A stretch of DNA of 64,000 nucleotides from the NCBI RefSeq assembly GCF_017114945.1, contig NZ_JABXKQ010000136.1:1-64000 (forward strand). Reading direction: 5' to 3'. The notes below the pieces were generated by a model that did not search any database, had not been told where the DNA came from, and saw only the letters and a list, made by a program, of their open reading frames with translations. The stretch is from Nostoc sp. JL34 (GTDB lineage: Bacteria > Cyanobacteriota > Cyanobacteriia > Cyanobacteriales > Nostocaceae). Positions 24,345 to 33,528 of the stretch are shown piece by piece (the stretch's first letter is position 1; each line of letters starts with the position of its first letter). The translations under genes were made by a program, and so were the position numbers.

Positions 24345-26558
24345 ATGAGCGTGAATGATACTGCACACAACAATAATTCTACTTGGAATCGGCAAGTATA
24401 CCACCGCCTGAAACTTGCCCTAAGTCTTGGCTTACGACGGCAACTTTTTTTAGCAGTATGTGATGATTTACACTTAAGAAATCAGGTAGCAGCCCGTTTG
24501 CATTCTACATTGGCTTATCCTCTTGGACAGTTGCTATATCAGTCATCAAATGTTCAGGAAAATAGCACTCCAGCTTATCCGCGATTAGTCACGTTGCGTT
24601 TAAATTTAAACGATCCCAATCCCATAGTTCAGATTAATCAATGGTTGGCTAATTATCCACCGCCAATTGTGGGAGCATCAAAAGATACCCCTGGAAGACC
24701 TTTTCCAGTACCAGCATTTCAGATTGTCGGCGTGGAGCATCTCACCAAGCAACCAGTCGCGATACAACGTTTATTTTTGCACTATCTCCGCTTAAGCGAA
24801 CAATATTTCTCTCCACAAGAATCCAGCCGATTTCTAGAATCTAACTTGCTGTTGTGGATACCGCGTCCTTGGTTGTCTGCTATCAAGCAATCAGCACCAC
24901 AGTTTTGGCGTTCCCGGACTGGCGTATTTGTGTTTGCTGGAGAACCCACACCAGCAACTCAAAATTCCGGCTATCCAGAACGTTTTTCTAGTTCTCGAAG
25001 CTTGGATTTAGGGAATATTGAGCAGTCGATTCTAGATGAATCTGTTAACCAAGCAGAACTCACAACTGCAACCACTGAGTTAAACTTTGACAACAATTCC
25101 GATTTCCCAGTAGAGATACAAGGGAATGGTGTACATAAAACCCAGGAAGTTTCGTTGTCTACAGCGGATTTATTGAAGGCTGCGCCACAACAGCAGGAAG
25201 CTATTAATAGGTCTGGTAGTAGCAGTAAGAATCAATCGCTGTCGTCTTTATCTTATATTAGCAGTGAGTTAACGGAGCTAGTAATAGCCACAATCAACAC
25301 AAATACTGCTCAAAATACTGAGGATTTATTACAACCGCAGCAGATTTTGTTAGAGATTGAAGAATTACACGAAAAGCAAGTTTCAGGGGAGATACTGGCG
25401 GAAGCTTATCATCGCTTGGGCACTTTATACCGTGTTCGTATTGAGCAAGGAGAGTCAACTCTAGAAAATCTGATGGTAGCAATTATTGCCTATCAGGAGG
25501 CAATTAGCTATGACGAAAACTCGCCGCAACTCCCAGATATCTTGAATGATTTGGGTACACTCTACTGGATGCTATACCGCACACCACCCAATTCTGAGGA
25601 AGGACAAACTTATATAGAGCAGGCAATAGAATTTTATCAGTTGGCGTTAAAGATGATTTCTCCTCAGACACATTTGGAAACTTATGCTCGTGTGCAAAAT
25701 AATTTGGGGACAGCCTATGGTGATTTAGCTCGTTTTTCTCACCCATCTGAAAATTGGCAGCAAGCAATTTTAGCTTATAGTGAAGCACTCAGCTACCGTA
25801 CAGCTGATATGGACTCATTAAAGTATGCGGCTTGTCAGAACAATTTGGGTACTGCTTACTGGCATCTGGGGCAATACAACCAACCAATTGTGCATTTAAA
25901 GAAAGCGATCGCAGCTTACAACGAAGCACTTTTACACTACAACCCACAAGAGGAACCGCTCAAGTATGGCATGATTCAAAATAATATCGGTACTGCTTGC
26001 TGGAATCTGGCACAATACGAACAACCTGCCCAAAATCTCCAGTTAGCTATAGATGTCTACAGGGAAGCTCTCAAGTATCGCACCCCAGCTAATGTTCCCA
26101 GTGCCTGCGCCGCTACACAAAATAATCTAGGTACTGCTTACTGCCATCTAGCAAACCTATCGCAGACAACTAAAGAGGCCCGGCAAAAGTATCTGCAACT
26201 ATGTATCAGCGCTTACGAAGAAGCTATAGCTTTGGCTCACTCACTGAGCGGGACTTCTTTAAGTTTTGATTTGCTTGCTTCTTATAATAATCTGGGACTA
26301 GCACATTATCAGCTAGTAATAGATAAGTCTTTTAATGGAGATAAAGCTACACGTTCTCAACACTTAGAAGTAGCATTAGATAACCATTTACAAGCCTTAA
26401 ACGGATTAAGTAAACAACCAGAGGCTTATCAAACAACCTTCACTTATGTGGTGAAAACTATTCGTGCTTTTCATAATGAATTAGGGATACAGGGACAAAA
26501 TCTAGCTTTATCTAAAGTTCCTAGTCAGTTGTTGCCAGAAATTTTGTCAAAGTTATAA
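24345..26558 (+). CDS. Tetratricopeptide-repeat protein
   Basis: The 737-residue product has an unrecognised N-terminal domain (about 15-200: RLKLALSLGLRRQLFLAVCDD, LLLWIPRPWLSAI) that looks like a divergent P-loop-type or regulatory fold without a Walker A, a polar linker (about 200-330), and at least six TPR-like repeats from about 335 with 45-residue spacing (YARVQNNLGTAYGDLARF, YAACQNNLGTAYWHLGQY). It is cytoplasmic and probably a protein-binding scaffold. Function unknown. Promoter region 24161-24344 shows nothing definite. Confidence 0.85.
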   Translation: MSVNDTAHNNNSTWNRQVYHRLKLALSLGLRRQLFLAVCDDLHLRNQVAARLHSTLAYPLGQLLYQSSNVQENSTPAYPRLVTLRLNLNDPNPIVQINQWLANYPPPIVGASKDTPGRPFPVPAFQIVGVEHLTKQPVAIQRLFLHYLRLSEQYFSPQESSRFLESNLLLWIPRPWLSAIKQSAPQFWRSRTGVFVFAGEPTPATQNSGYPERFSSSRSLDLGNIEQSILDESVNQAELTTATTELNFDNNSDFPVEIQGNGVHKTQEVSLSTADLLKAAPQQQEAINRSGSSSKNQSLSSLSYISSELTELVIATINTNTAQNTEDLLQPQQILLEIEELHEKQVSGEILAEAYHRLGTLYRVRIEQGESTLENLMVAIIAYQEAISYDENSPQLPDILNDLGTLYWMLYRTPPNSEEGQTYIEQAIEFYQLALKMISPQTHLETYARVQNNLGTAYGDLARFSHPSENWQQAILAYSEALSYRTADMDSLKYAACQNNLGTAYWHLGQYNQPIVHLKKAIAAYNEALLHYNPQEEPLKYGMIQNNIGTACWNLAQYEQPAQNLQLAIDVYREALKYRTPANVPSACAATQNNLGTAYCHLANLSQTTKEARQKYLQLCISAYEEAIALAHSLSGTSLSFDLLASYNNLGLAHYQLVIDKSFNGDKATRSQHLEVALDNHLQALNGLSKQPEAYQTTFTYVVKTIRAFHNELGIQGQNLALSKVPSQLLPEILSKL

Positions 26559-26659
26559 AGCATATACCGAAAACCCTTGCAGTCATGGACTTCAAACAAA
26601 TAAAAATGTAGAGATGCGATAATTGCATCTCTACAAGGGATTGTCGTTTTTTAAGCCAA

Positions 26660-27784
26660 CTATGCAGGGTTAGGTTGAGTTCGGCTTTGAAGTAGCTGGA
26701 TAATTGCAGCTTTTTCTAAGATTCCAACTAGGACGCCATTCTCACGAATCACGGGAAGCACAGATAGTCTTTGTTGTTCGAGTAACTGCATGACTTCCAG
26801 CAGAGGTTGATCGGATTGGACTGTGGTAGATTCGGTAATTGGTCGCATAACTTCTTTAACTTGAGTTTCTGACCATAGTGCTGTTGGGATGGTTCGTAAA
26901 TTATCAACAGCGATCGCACCTACTAATTGTCCATCATCATCAGTCACTAAGAACCGATGCCAGTTTTGCCCACTGATGACTCGCTCATCGGCAAACTCTC
27001 TCAGGGTAAGATTAGCAGATACAATCGGGCTGTCATGAGTTACAGCATCCTCGGCTGTCAAACCTGTGAGTTTTTCTTGGACTCTGGCAAATTGAGCCGA
27101 ATTACCAGCATTTTGCAATAAGAAGAAGCCAACTAACAAATTCCAGAAGTTACCGGCGTTGCCAAATAATAGTAGGGGAACTACACCAGAAAGAATTGCT
27201 ACCCAACCAAAGATTTGCCCAACTCGACTCGCAAAGGTTACACCTTTATAAGGATTACCTGTAATCTTCCAAACGATAGCTTTCAGTATATTTCCACCAT
27301 CTAAGGGCAAGCCAGGAATCAGGTTAAACAGGGCTAATGCCAAGTTAACAGAAGCTAGAACACCAAGAATTGCAGCTAACGGCCCCGATGCAGTAGTAGT
27401 AACACCAATCGCTGTAACGATACCGCACAAGAGTAAACTAACTAAAGGCCCGGCGATCGCTACCCAGAAAGCCTCACCTGGAGTTTTCGACTCTTTTTCT
27501 AAGCTCGCTAAACCGCCAAATATAAACAGCGTGATGGATTTGACATCAATTCCCTGACCAATCGCAACAAAACTGTGGCCTAATTCATGGGCGACGACAG
27601 AGGCAAATAACATCAGCGCTGTCATCAATCCTAGGAGCAAAGCTAATCCCGCAGACAATTGGGGAAATTGCGCCGCCAGTCCACTGCTATAGCTCCAAGT
27701 TACTAAACCCAGAACTAAAAACCATGACGGATGGATATAGAAGGGAATTCCGAAGAGATTACCAACGCGAATTGTGCCATTCAT
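26660..27784 (-). CDS. Site-2 protease family (M50) zinc metalloprotease with CBS domains
   Basis: The membrane protein has the zinc motif VVAHELGHSF near residue 65, the second metal motif LIPGLPLDGGNIL near 160, several membrane helices and a C-terminal pair of CBS domains (about 240-370: VSANLTLREFADERV, MRPITESTTVQSDQPLLEVMQLL). It cleaves substrates inside the membrane; CBS domains may sense adenosine nucleotides. A GTG at 27793 is an alternative start; the ATG at 27784 is better spaced from AAAGGTG. The target is unknown. Confidence 0.92.
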   Translation of the reverse strand: MNGTIRVGNLFGIPFYIHPSWFLVLGLVTWSYSSGLAAQFPQLSAGLALLLGLMTALMLFASVVAHELGHSFVAIGQGIDVKSITLFIFGGLASLEKESKTPGEAFWVAIAGPLVSLLLCGIVTAIGVTTTASGPLAAILGVLASVNLALALFNLIPGLPLDGGNILKAIVWKITGNPYKGVTFASRVGQIFGWVAILSGVVPLLLFGNAGNFWNLLVGFFLLQNAGNSAQFARVQEKLTGLTAEDAVTHDSPIVSANLTLREFADERVISGQNWHRFLVTDDDGQLVGAIAVDNLRTIPTALWSETQVKEVMRPITESTTVQSDQPLLEVMQLLEQQRLSVLPVIRENGVLVGILEKAAIIQLLQSRTQPNPA

Positions 27785-27938
27785 GTCGTTCACCTTTGAT
27801 TTCAGCTTCGAGAAGTTTGCTTTCTTCCTTCTCGATGTCTCCAGTGTAACGAAAGGTTAAGAGATTTTAATCTTGATGGCGGTAGTGGTGTCCGTCCGCA
27901 AAGGTGTGGTTATTGGTAATATTGTCCAATAACTCTCA

Positions 27939-28772
27939 CTACCTTTCGATTGCTACATCAGGCAGCCGACTCCATTCATTCCAAGAGCCATCATAATTCC
28001 GAACATTCGGATAGCCCAATAAATACTTCAAGACAAACCAGGTATATCCAGAACGCCCACCGATGGCACAGTAGGGAAACACTTCTTTTTCAACCGTAAT
28101 GCCCTTACTCTCATAAAGATTTTTCAAATCGTTGAATGATTTAAAAGTCCCATCCTCGTTAAAAGTTAAAATATGCTCAAGATGCACTGCACCGGGAATA
28201 TGTCCAGTCCGTTGGTCTGCTTTTGGTGGCTGATCGAAAAACCACTCACCGCAGTATTCTTGCAGTGTTCGGACATCCAACAACACCCTATCGCTTCGAC
28301 CTATTGATGCCTGAACTTCATTTTGTAATACTCGCAGATGAGCATCAATACCTGTAGCACGGTAATCAGTAGAAGCAAACGTAGATAATTCAGTTGCTAG
28401 TGGACAACCTTCTGATTTCCATTTTTGGTAGCCGCCATTGAGAACTCGTACATTCTCATGTCCAAAGACTTTCAACAACCAGAAAATCCAGGCTCCCGTT
28501 CCCGGATAACTGCCATAAGCAATCACTGTGGTGTCATTGGTGATGCCTGAACATGCCATCAGCTTTTCAAAAGCGATCGCATCCAAATTCATCTTCAAAT
28601 CGGGCAAGAGTAAGTCTGTAAATATGTTCCAGAAGACAGCACCAGGTATGTGAGCATTTTTGTACGGCTCTGGACTCATATCCACTTCAATAATGCGGAT
28701 GTTTGGATCGTTAAGATGATTTGTAAGCCACTGGGTATCAACGAGAACAGATGGATCAGCGTATTGAGACAC
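27939..28772 (-). CDS. Thiosulfate/mercaptopyruvate sulfurtransferase
   Basis: The 277-residue product has two rhodanese domains; the first ends near 125 and lacks a catalytic Cys, the second has the active loop YCAIGGRSG near 237. It transfers sulfane sulfur to cyanide or a thiol. The start is GTG with AGGAG nine bases upstream. The catalytic loop CAIGGR resembles thiosulfate rather than mercaptopyruvate enzymes (CGTGVTA), but substrate is not certain. Confidence 0.92.
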   Translation of the reverse strand: MSQYADPSVLVDTQWLTNHLNDPNIRIIEVDMSPEPYKNAHIPGAVFWNIFTDLLLPDLKMNLDAIAFEKLMACSGITNDTTVIAYGSYPGTGAWIFWLLKVFGHENVRVLNGGYQKWKSEGCPLATELSTFASTDYRATGIDAHLRVLQNEVQASIGRSDRVLLDVRTLQEYCGEWFFDQPPKADQRTGHIPGAVHLEHILTFNEDGTFKSFNDLKNLYESKGITVEKEVFPYCAIGGRSGYTWFVLKYLLGYPNVRNYDGSWNEWSRLPDVAIER

Positions 28773-28828
28773 TTTTATTTCTCCTGTAATAGCGCGAAAA
28801 GAATTGAAACTTGTGTTTTCTCAACGAT

Positions 28829-29245
28829 TTAGTCTTGGTTGTAGTTGGGAAATACGATGTGCGATGTTCGATGCACTAAGGTTGTGGAAATAGAGAATAA
28901 AGAAAAGCCGATGAGTGGGTGGAATACTGCTAAAGGCAAAAAATGCAAGTGAATTGTGAGAAATTGCAGTCCTAGCAGGACTGGCATACTTGCTGTAAGG
29001 TTTCGGACTCTTCGAGGAAACGGAATTAAAAACACCCATACCAACAAAATTAGTGAGAGTCCGCCATATCCTCGCACGAGCCAAATATGTAGGTTCCACC
29101 AATCAGAGTTGTAAAAGTAAGCTAGTCCAACACTGAATATTTGGATTATTAAACAGAGATTGAAAAGCACTGCGGCGATAAAAAAACTGATTTGAATCCA
29201 GCGCCTGGATATCTGTGTGTCATCAATGCCAGAATTTACAGTCAT
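28829..29245 (-). CDS. DUF6220-like four-helix membrane protein
   Basis: The product has four membrane helices (ISFFIAAVLFNLCLIIQIFSVGLAYF, GYGGLSLILLVWVFLIPF, SMPVLLGLQFLTIHL, LAVFHPLIGFSLFSISTTLV) with conserved His and Pro in LHFLPLAVFHPL, as in DUF6220 proteins. ORF extends to 29260; the ATG at 29245 (MTVNSG) is plausible. It lies downstream of the LuxR-type gene's divergent promoter and upstream of the sulfurtransferase. Function unknown. Confidence 0.7.
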   Translation of the reverse strand: MTVNSGIDDTQISRRWIQISFFIAAVLFNLCLIIQIFSVGLAYFYNSDWWNLHIWLVRGYGGLSLILLVWVFLIPFPRRVRNLTASMPVLLGLQFLTIHLHFLPLAVFHPLIGFSLFSISTTLVHRTSHIVFPNYNQD

Positions 29246-29356
29246 GTAAAGTAATCCCAAAAACCAAACAAAGGATTTGAGTTGGTGTGACTAAAGCTAA
29301 GATAGGTCTGGTTGCGATACTGCGGCTAGACCTCGAACGAGTACACTTTGCAAATC

Positions 29357-30019
29357 ATGGTTGCCTTACAAGCTCTATTTCATGGAATTGCTCAAGCTCA
29401 AGATGAACAGACTTTGCGATCGCACATATCCGCAGAAATGAGTGAGTATTTTTCAGCTACACGATGTGGGCTATTTTTCTTTGCCCAAATTTCTTTAGTT
29501 GACAGCAAGATTCAAAAAGCACTGCAAATTGGCTTATCACCTCAACACAATCCAGTTGCACGCTACTTGCTAGAACGCCATGCCCCTGTTCATGAAGCTT
29601 TGGTAGTAGAACCTAAAACATGGAAATTGATTTGTCCTCGTGCCGATCACTGGCACGTGATGGCAGGGCCAATTGTCAGCAATGGTGAGTTAGTGGGTGT
29701 GGTAGGTTTGACGCGTCAGCAAGGAATGCCTGCATTTGATTCACAAAATCTTACAGATTTGAGTGCGCTTTGTCTGCACATTTCTACTTGGGTGGCAATG
29801 GCGCAATTGCAACAACCACTATTACAGACAAAGCGTTTAACGCCTCGTGAAATGCAAATTGCTTCCTTGGTGGCTCAAGGACAAACTAACGCAGAAATTA
29901 GTGCTGAACTTTGGATTACTGAAAACTCTGTCAAGCAAGCCTTAAAAAGGATGTTTCGCAAGCTTGAGGTTTCATCTCGCGCTCACATGGTTGCAAAGCT
30001 TTCCACCATTTCAAAATAA
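29357..30019 (+). CDS. LuxR-family regulator with GAF-like domain
   Basis: The product has an N-terminal GAF-like sensor domain (HISAEMSEYFSATRCGLFFF, IVSNGELVGVVGLTRQQ) and a C-terminal LuxR helix-turn-helix (LTPREMQIASLVAQGQTNAEISAELWITENSVKQ). It should bind DNA in response to a ligand or redox signal. A TTG at 29348 also opens the frame. Divergent from the DUF6220 and sulfurtransferase genes, which may be its targets. Confidence 0.9.
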   Translation: MVALQALFHGIAQAQDEQTLRSHISAEMSEYFSATRCGLFFFAQISLVDSKIQKALQIGLSPQHNPVARYLLERHAPVHEALVVEPKTWKLICPRADHWHVMAGPIVSNGELVGVVGLTRQQGMPAFDSQNLTDLSALCLHISTWVAMAQLQQPLLQTKRLTPREMQIASLVAQGQTNAEISAELWITENSVKQALKRMFRKLEVSSRAHMVAKLSTISK

Positions 30020-30064
30020 ATCACCTTTTATTCGCCTGATTAATCCCGAATTTCTCTTCTCATC

Positions 30065-30118
30065 TTCCCCTGATAACCATTTCTATGAAAATTAAAGTGA
30101 AACGCTATCAGGGGGGAA
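30065..30118. terminator. Inverted repeat between convergent LuxR and GGDEF-EAL genes
   Basis: TTCCCCTGATA (30065-30075) pairs with TATCAGGGGGGAA (30106-30118) around a 30-base loop. Its place between two converging genes suggests a bidirectional terminator; the long loop makes it atypical. Confidence 0.5.
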
Positions 30119-30139
30119 TTTTCTGGCTTAGGCATTCAC

Positions 30140-31852
30140 TTATGCTGTAATTGTCTCCATCTGCTGAGAACTTTTCTGCAACATCTGAGCAATTATATCA
30201 GCGGGCATAGGACAACTGAAGTAGTAACCCTGACCTTCATGACATCCCTGCATTTTCAGGTAGTCAAGCTGTTCTTGAGTTTCCACACCCTCTGCCGTGA
30301 TCTTCAATCGCAAGCTCTTTGCGAGGGCAATAATGGCATCAGTGACGGCAGCGCTATCAGGATTGGACATGACATCCTGTACAAATGACTGATCAATCTT
30401 GAGCATATTCACGGGAAAGCGCTTCAAGTAGTTGAGGGAGGAATAACCGGTACCGAAGTCGTCTAGAGCTAACCATATACCCAGTTGTCGTAATTGTTTT
30501 AAGGTTTTAACCGATCGCTCCATATCAGCCATCAAGAAGCTTTCTGTCACTTCCAGTTCCAGGCAAGATGCTTGGAGTCCAGTCTCCTCAAGAATTTGGC
30601 AGACGATCTCAACTAGATACGGCTGTTCAAACTGTCGAGCTGACAGATTTACAGATATCCGAATTGAGGTAAATCCAGCTTGCTGCCAAGCACGGTTTTG
30701 GGTACAAGCAGTCCGCAAAACCCATTCACCAATAGGTACGATCAAACCATTGGCTTCTGCAATGGGAATAAACTTTGCTGGAGAAACCAAACCTAATGTA
30801 GGATGCTGCCAGCGAACCAATGCTTCCATAGCTGTAATTTGTCCGCTGTGTAAATCAACCAGAGGTTGATAATAAACCAGCATTTCGTTGCGCCCAAGCG
30901 CCCCATGTAATTCATTTTCTAAAGTCAGTCGCTCTTGCAACTGAGCATTAATTTCTAATGAATAGTATTGGTATTGGCTACGCCCTTGCTGCTTCGCTTC
31001 ATACAGTGCTATGTGAGCCTGTTGCAAGAGTTGATCTACGCTCTTACGATCATTTAGTCCATTAATTGTGATGCCGATGCTGGCGGTGATATGAATCAAG
31101 TTCCCTTCTAGCGAAAAGGGTTTGCTCAGGGTACTTAACAGCAGCTGAGATAGCTTAACCACACTTTCAAAAGAAACAATTTCTATGCGGGCAATGGCAA
31201 ATTCATCTCCACTCAAATGGGCAAGAATATCTGTTTGTGCTATGCAGGATGATAATCTCTGGGCAACTGCTCTTAACAATAAATTTGTTGTCTGATGCTC
31301 CAACCCATGACTCATAGCAGTGAAATCATCAATACCCAGCAAAAAGACAGCTACAAGGCGCTGGTTATTCTCAGGTTTGGATAGAGTCTGATGGAGGCGA
31401 TCGCAGAATAAATCACGATTGGGCAATCCAGTAAGGTCATCATAATTACTGATGTAGTGAATTAACTCATCTAATTTGTGAAGAGTTTGTGAGGTATGTG
31501 CCATCAATGTACCCGCTTCATCAGCAAATTCTGTGGGCAATTCAGGTAAGGTTTTGGTGTTCAGATAGTTTTGCAATGCAGCAGATGTCAAAATAACCGG
31601 TTTGAGGAGGTGGTGTAGTGCGTAGAGGGTGGCGGCTGTACCTGCTAACGTCGCCAACAGAGCAATGATCATAATTTGTGCCGCCATCTCCAACGAATAG
31701 GAGTTTGAGATGACAAAACTCAAAAGTAAGGTCAAAAGTGGTACGTGAGTGCCCAAAAATGCCACCAACATAATTTTAGCGGTGTAACTTTTTTTGAGCC
31801 ATCTGAAATGAGCTAGGAACGAGTAGAGGTAGAGATTGTGATTGATCTTCAT
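30140..31852 (-). CDS. Membrane GGDEF-EAL protein (cyclic-di-GMP turnover)
   Basis: The 570-residue product has two N-terminal helices (about 27-80), a short HAMP-like linker, a GGDEF domain (YDDLTGLPNRDLF; signature SGDEF near 215) and an EAL domain (EALVRWQHP near 325, LALDDFGTGYSSL, IDQSFV). The GGDEF signature has Ser for the first Gly, which may reduce synthase activity; the EAL catalytic residues look complete, so net phosphodiesterase activity is likely. No partner gene adjoins. Confidence 0.93.
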   Translation of the reverse strand: MKINHNLYLYSFLAHFRWLKKSYTAKIMLVAFLGTHVPLLTLLLSFVISNSYSLEMAAQIMIIALLATLAGTAATLYALHHLLKPVILTSAALQNYLNTKTLPELPTEFADEAGTLMAHTSQTLHKLDELIHYISNYDDLTGLPNRDLFCDRLHQTLSKPENNQRLVAVFLLGIDDFTAMSHGLEHQTTNLLLRAVAQRLSSCIAQTDILAHLSGDEFAIARIEIVSFESVVKLSQLLLSTLSKPFSLEGNLIHITASIGITINGLNDRKSVDQLLQQAHIALYEAKQQGRSQYQYYSLEINAQLQERLTLENELHGALGRNEMLVYYQPLVDLHSGQITAMEALVRWQHPTLGLVSPAKFIPIAEANGLIVPIGEWVLRTACTQNRAWQQAGFTSIRISVNLSARQFEQPYLVEIVCQILEETGLQASCLELEVTESFLMADMERSVKTLKQLRQLGIWLALDDFGTGYSSLNYLKRFPVNMLKIDQSFVQDVMSNPDSAAVTDAIIALAKSLRLKITAEGVETQEQLDYLKMQGCHEGQGYYFSCPMPADIIAQMLQKSSQQMETITA

Positions 31853-32078
31853 AAATTCTGTTCCATAGTTGGCAAATTAGTTCCGAGCTATTCAGACAAA
31901 AGAGTATTTTGGATTCATATTCCAGTGGAATTAGCTCTTATGGAACCCAACCCTGATCAGGTCATATATTATGTTTCCCAATCTAGGTTTATACTTGATA
32001 TGGATAACGATAAAGTTTCTGTAAAACTTATCCATCAGCAATTTCCCAATTAATACTGAAATTCAACTTGACAGACAG
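31853..32078. other. Upstream region of the GGDEF-EAL gene
   Basis: Together with the inverted-repeat element that follows, this makes a gap of about 330 bp. A 71-codon open frame (31838-32053) starts inside the GGDEF-EAL gene and shows no recognisable protein; I treat it as chance. Confidence 0.4.
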
Positions 32079-32189
32079 CTAGTACAACACGGCGGAAATA
32101 AACCACCCATTCCAAATCAATGAAATGCTTACGCTGTATTCATTTTTAATTTTTAATTTTTAATTTTTAATTCCGCCTTGCGGTACTAG
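32079..32189. repeat. MITE-like inverted-repeat element with heptamer core
   Basis: CTAGTAC-AACAC-GGCGGAAATAA (32079-32101) is mirrored by TTAATTCCGCC-TTGCG-GTACTAG (32167-32189): seven perfect outer pairs, a mismatched bulge and eleven inner pairs with one mismatch. The interior has four TTTTTAA heptamers (about 32143-32170). The outer end supplies the TAG stop of the DUF4385 gene. Confidence 0.85.
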
Positions 32190-32659
32190 TCTAATTCATA
32201 CATCTGTTTATGCTTGGCTAAAAGCTCTTGATATTTATCGTTTGTCTTTGCTTCTACCCACTTGGCTTTAAATATTGCCGCTGATTCTGCTTTAACTGGA
32301 TCTACTTCATAAGGAAGAATTTCTTTTTTGGAACCGGAAGCTTCCGAATTTTGTTTATATTTCCTGCCGCTTTTATGATTAGCATAACGGCGAGATCGAG
32401 TATAACCCATTTGGATAAACTTCCGTGCCATATCTGCGCCGACGAAATCATCTTTTTCTAAATAATCAAGAAAAATCCCATAGATTTTTTCACTCGACTC
32501 TCTAGCAATCTCAGGAGTTTTGAACCGCCAGTAGGGAAGAATTTCTGATTTGTATGGTTCAACCAAAAGTACACCCTGCTCACCCTTGCCAACACGATAG
32601 AGTTCAGGATGTTGGCGAAAATTGATATTTTTAAAGTCTAAAGAATAATCAAAAGCCAT
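32186..32659 (-). CDS. DUF4385 family protein
   Basis: The 157-residue product begins MAFDYSLDFKNINFRQHPELYRVGKGEQGVLLVEPYKSEILPYWRFKTP and has GADMARKFIQMGYTRSRRYANHKSGRKY, the basic signature of DUF4385. It is soluble. The family has no firm function. The stop codon lies in the inverted repeat described at 32079-32189. Confidence 0.85.
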   Translation of the reverse strand: MAFDYSLDFKNINFRQHPELYRVGKGEQGVLLVEPYKSEILPYWRFKTPEIARESSEKIYGIFLDYLEKDDFVGADMARKFIQMGYTRSRRYANHKSGRKYKQNSEASGSKKEILPYEVDPVKAESAAIFKAKWVEAKTNDKYQELLAKHKQMYELD

Positions 32660-32733
32660 GCTAAGTGTTTATTATGAATAATAAACTTTAAGAAAGAAGT
32701 TGAGCTTCTATCTCTGTAGGGAAATTTTGTTTT

Positions 32734-33204
32734 ATGATGCTATCTAGCACCCAATCTGTGAACTGTGTCCTTGCTCCGGGCAATCTGCGTAAAGTGCATC
32801 ACATTGCCCTCAACGTCCAGGATATGCAAGCCTCGCGCTACTTTTATGGCACAATCTTGGGTTTGCATGAACTTACAGGAGACGAAGTACCCGCAACTCT
32901 GGTGGAACTTGTCGCATCTGGGAAAGTAGCCAACTTCATCACCCCAGATGGTACAATTCTGGATTTATTTGGGGAACCAGAATTATCACCACCAAATCCA
33001 GACCCAGAAAAGACTTTCACCAGAGCCTACCATCTAGCCTTTGACATAGATCCACAGTTATTTGATCGCGCGGTGACAGTGATCAGAGAAAATAAAATAG
33101 CGATCGCACATGGTCCAGTCATTCGTCCTACTGGTAGAGGAGTATATTTTTACGATCCAGATGGCTTTATGATTGAAATTCGTTGCGATCCAGAAGCTAG
33201 TTAA
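32734..33204 (+). CDS. VOC family protein (glyoxalase/dioxygenase fold)
   Basis: The 156-residue product has paired beta-alpha-beta-beta-beta modules: VHHIALNVQDMQASRYFYGTILGL at the start, YHLAFDIDPQLF in the middle and GVYFYDPDGFMIEIRCD at the end, giving the His and Glu metal ligands of the vicinal-oxygen-chelate fold. It could be a lyase, dioxygenase or resistance protein; sequence alone does not decide. Confidence 0.9.
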   Translation: MMLSSTQSVNCVLAPGNLRKVHHIALNVQDMQASRYFYGTILGLHELTGDEVPATLVELVASGKVANFITPDGTILDLFGEPELSPPNPDPEKTFTRAYHLAFDIDPQLFDRAVTVIRENKIAIAHGPVIRPTGRGVYFYDPDGFMIEIRCDPEAS

Positions 33205-33231
33205 CTTAGGGGTAATCACAAAGTATTTACT

Positions 33232-33528
33232 ATGACCGCGAAACTCATACAAAGATTTAAAGTAATTGAAGACACAATTACAAAACCGCCAATTCCCCAC
33301 GAACCATACAAGCAATCATTGAAAGCCTGGGCAATGTATTGTTTGCGAGACAAAGGTTTTATAGTCGTTTATGCTCAAAATGCCGACTTTGCCATTGAAA
33401 CTAAAGGCGCAGAAAAGCTATATTTTAAAGTTTCAAATAGCCCCGATGATTTAGATAATTCTCTTAGCTGGATTGTTTGGGATAGTGCAACAAAAAGCGC
33501 CAGTCTCATTCCCCAAAAAATAGACTGA
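33232..33528 (+). CDS. Hypothetical protein, 98 residues
   Basis: I do not recognise this family. The product MTAKLIQRFKVIEDTI continues with KAWAMYCLRDKGFIVVYAQNADFAIET and DNSLSWIVWDSA, a soluble mixed alpha-beta pattern. It starts 27 bases after the VOC gene on the same strand and may be cotranscribed. Beyond the stop, another frame (LEPSNTLANLQGLGMWLNRVN) looks protein-like, so the end may have been altered, but a single frameshift does not join the two cleanly. Confidence 0.65.
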   Translation: MTAKLIQRFKVIEDTITKPPIPHEPYKQSLKAWAMYCLRDKGFIVVYAQNADFAIETKGAEKLYFKVSNSPDDLDNSLSWIVWDSATKSASLIPQKID

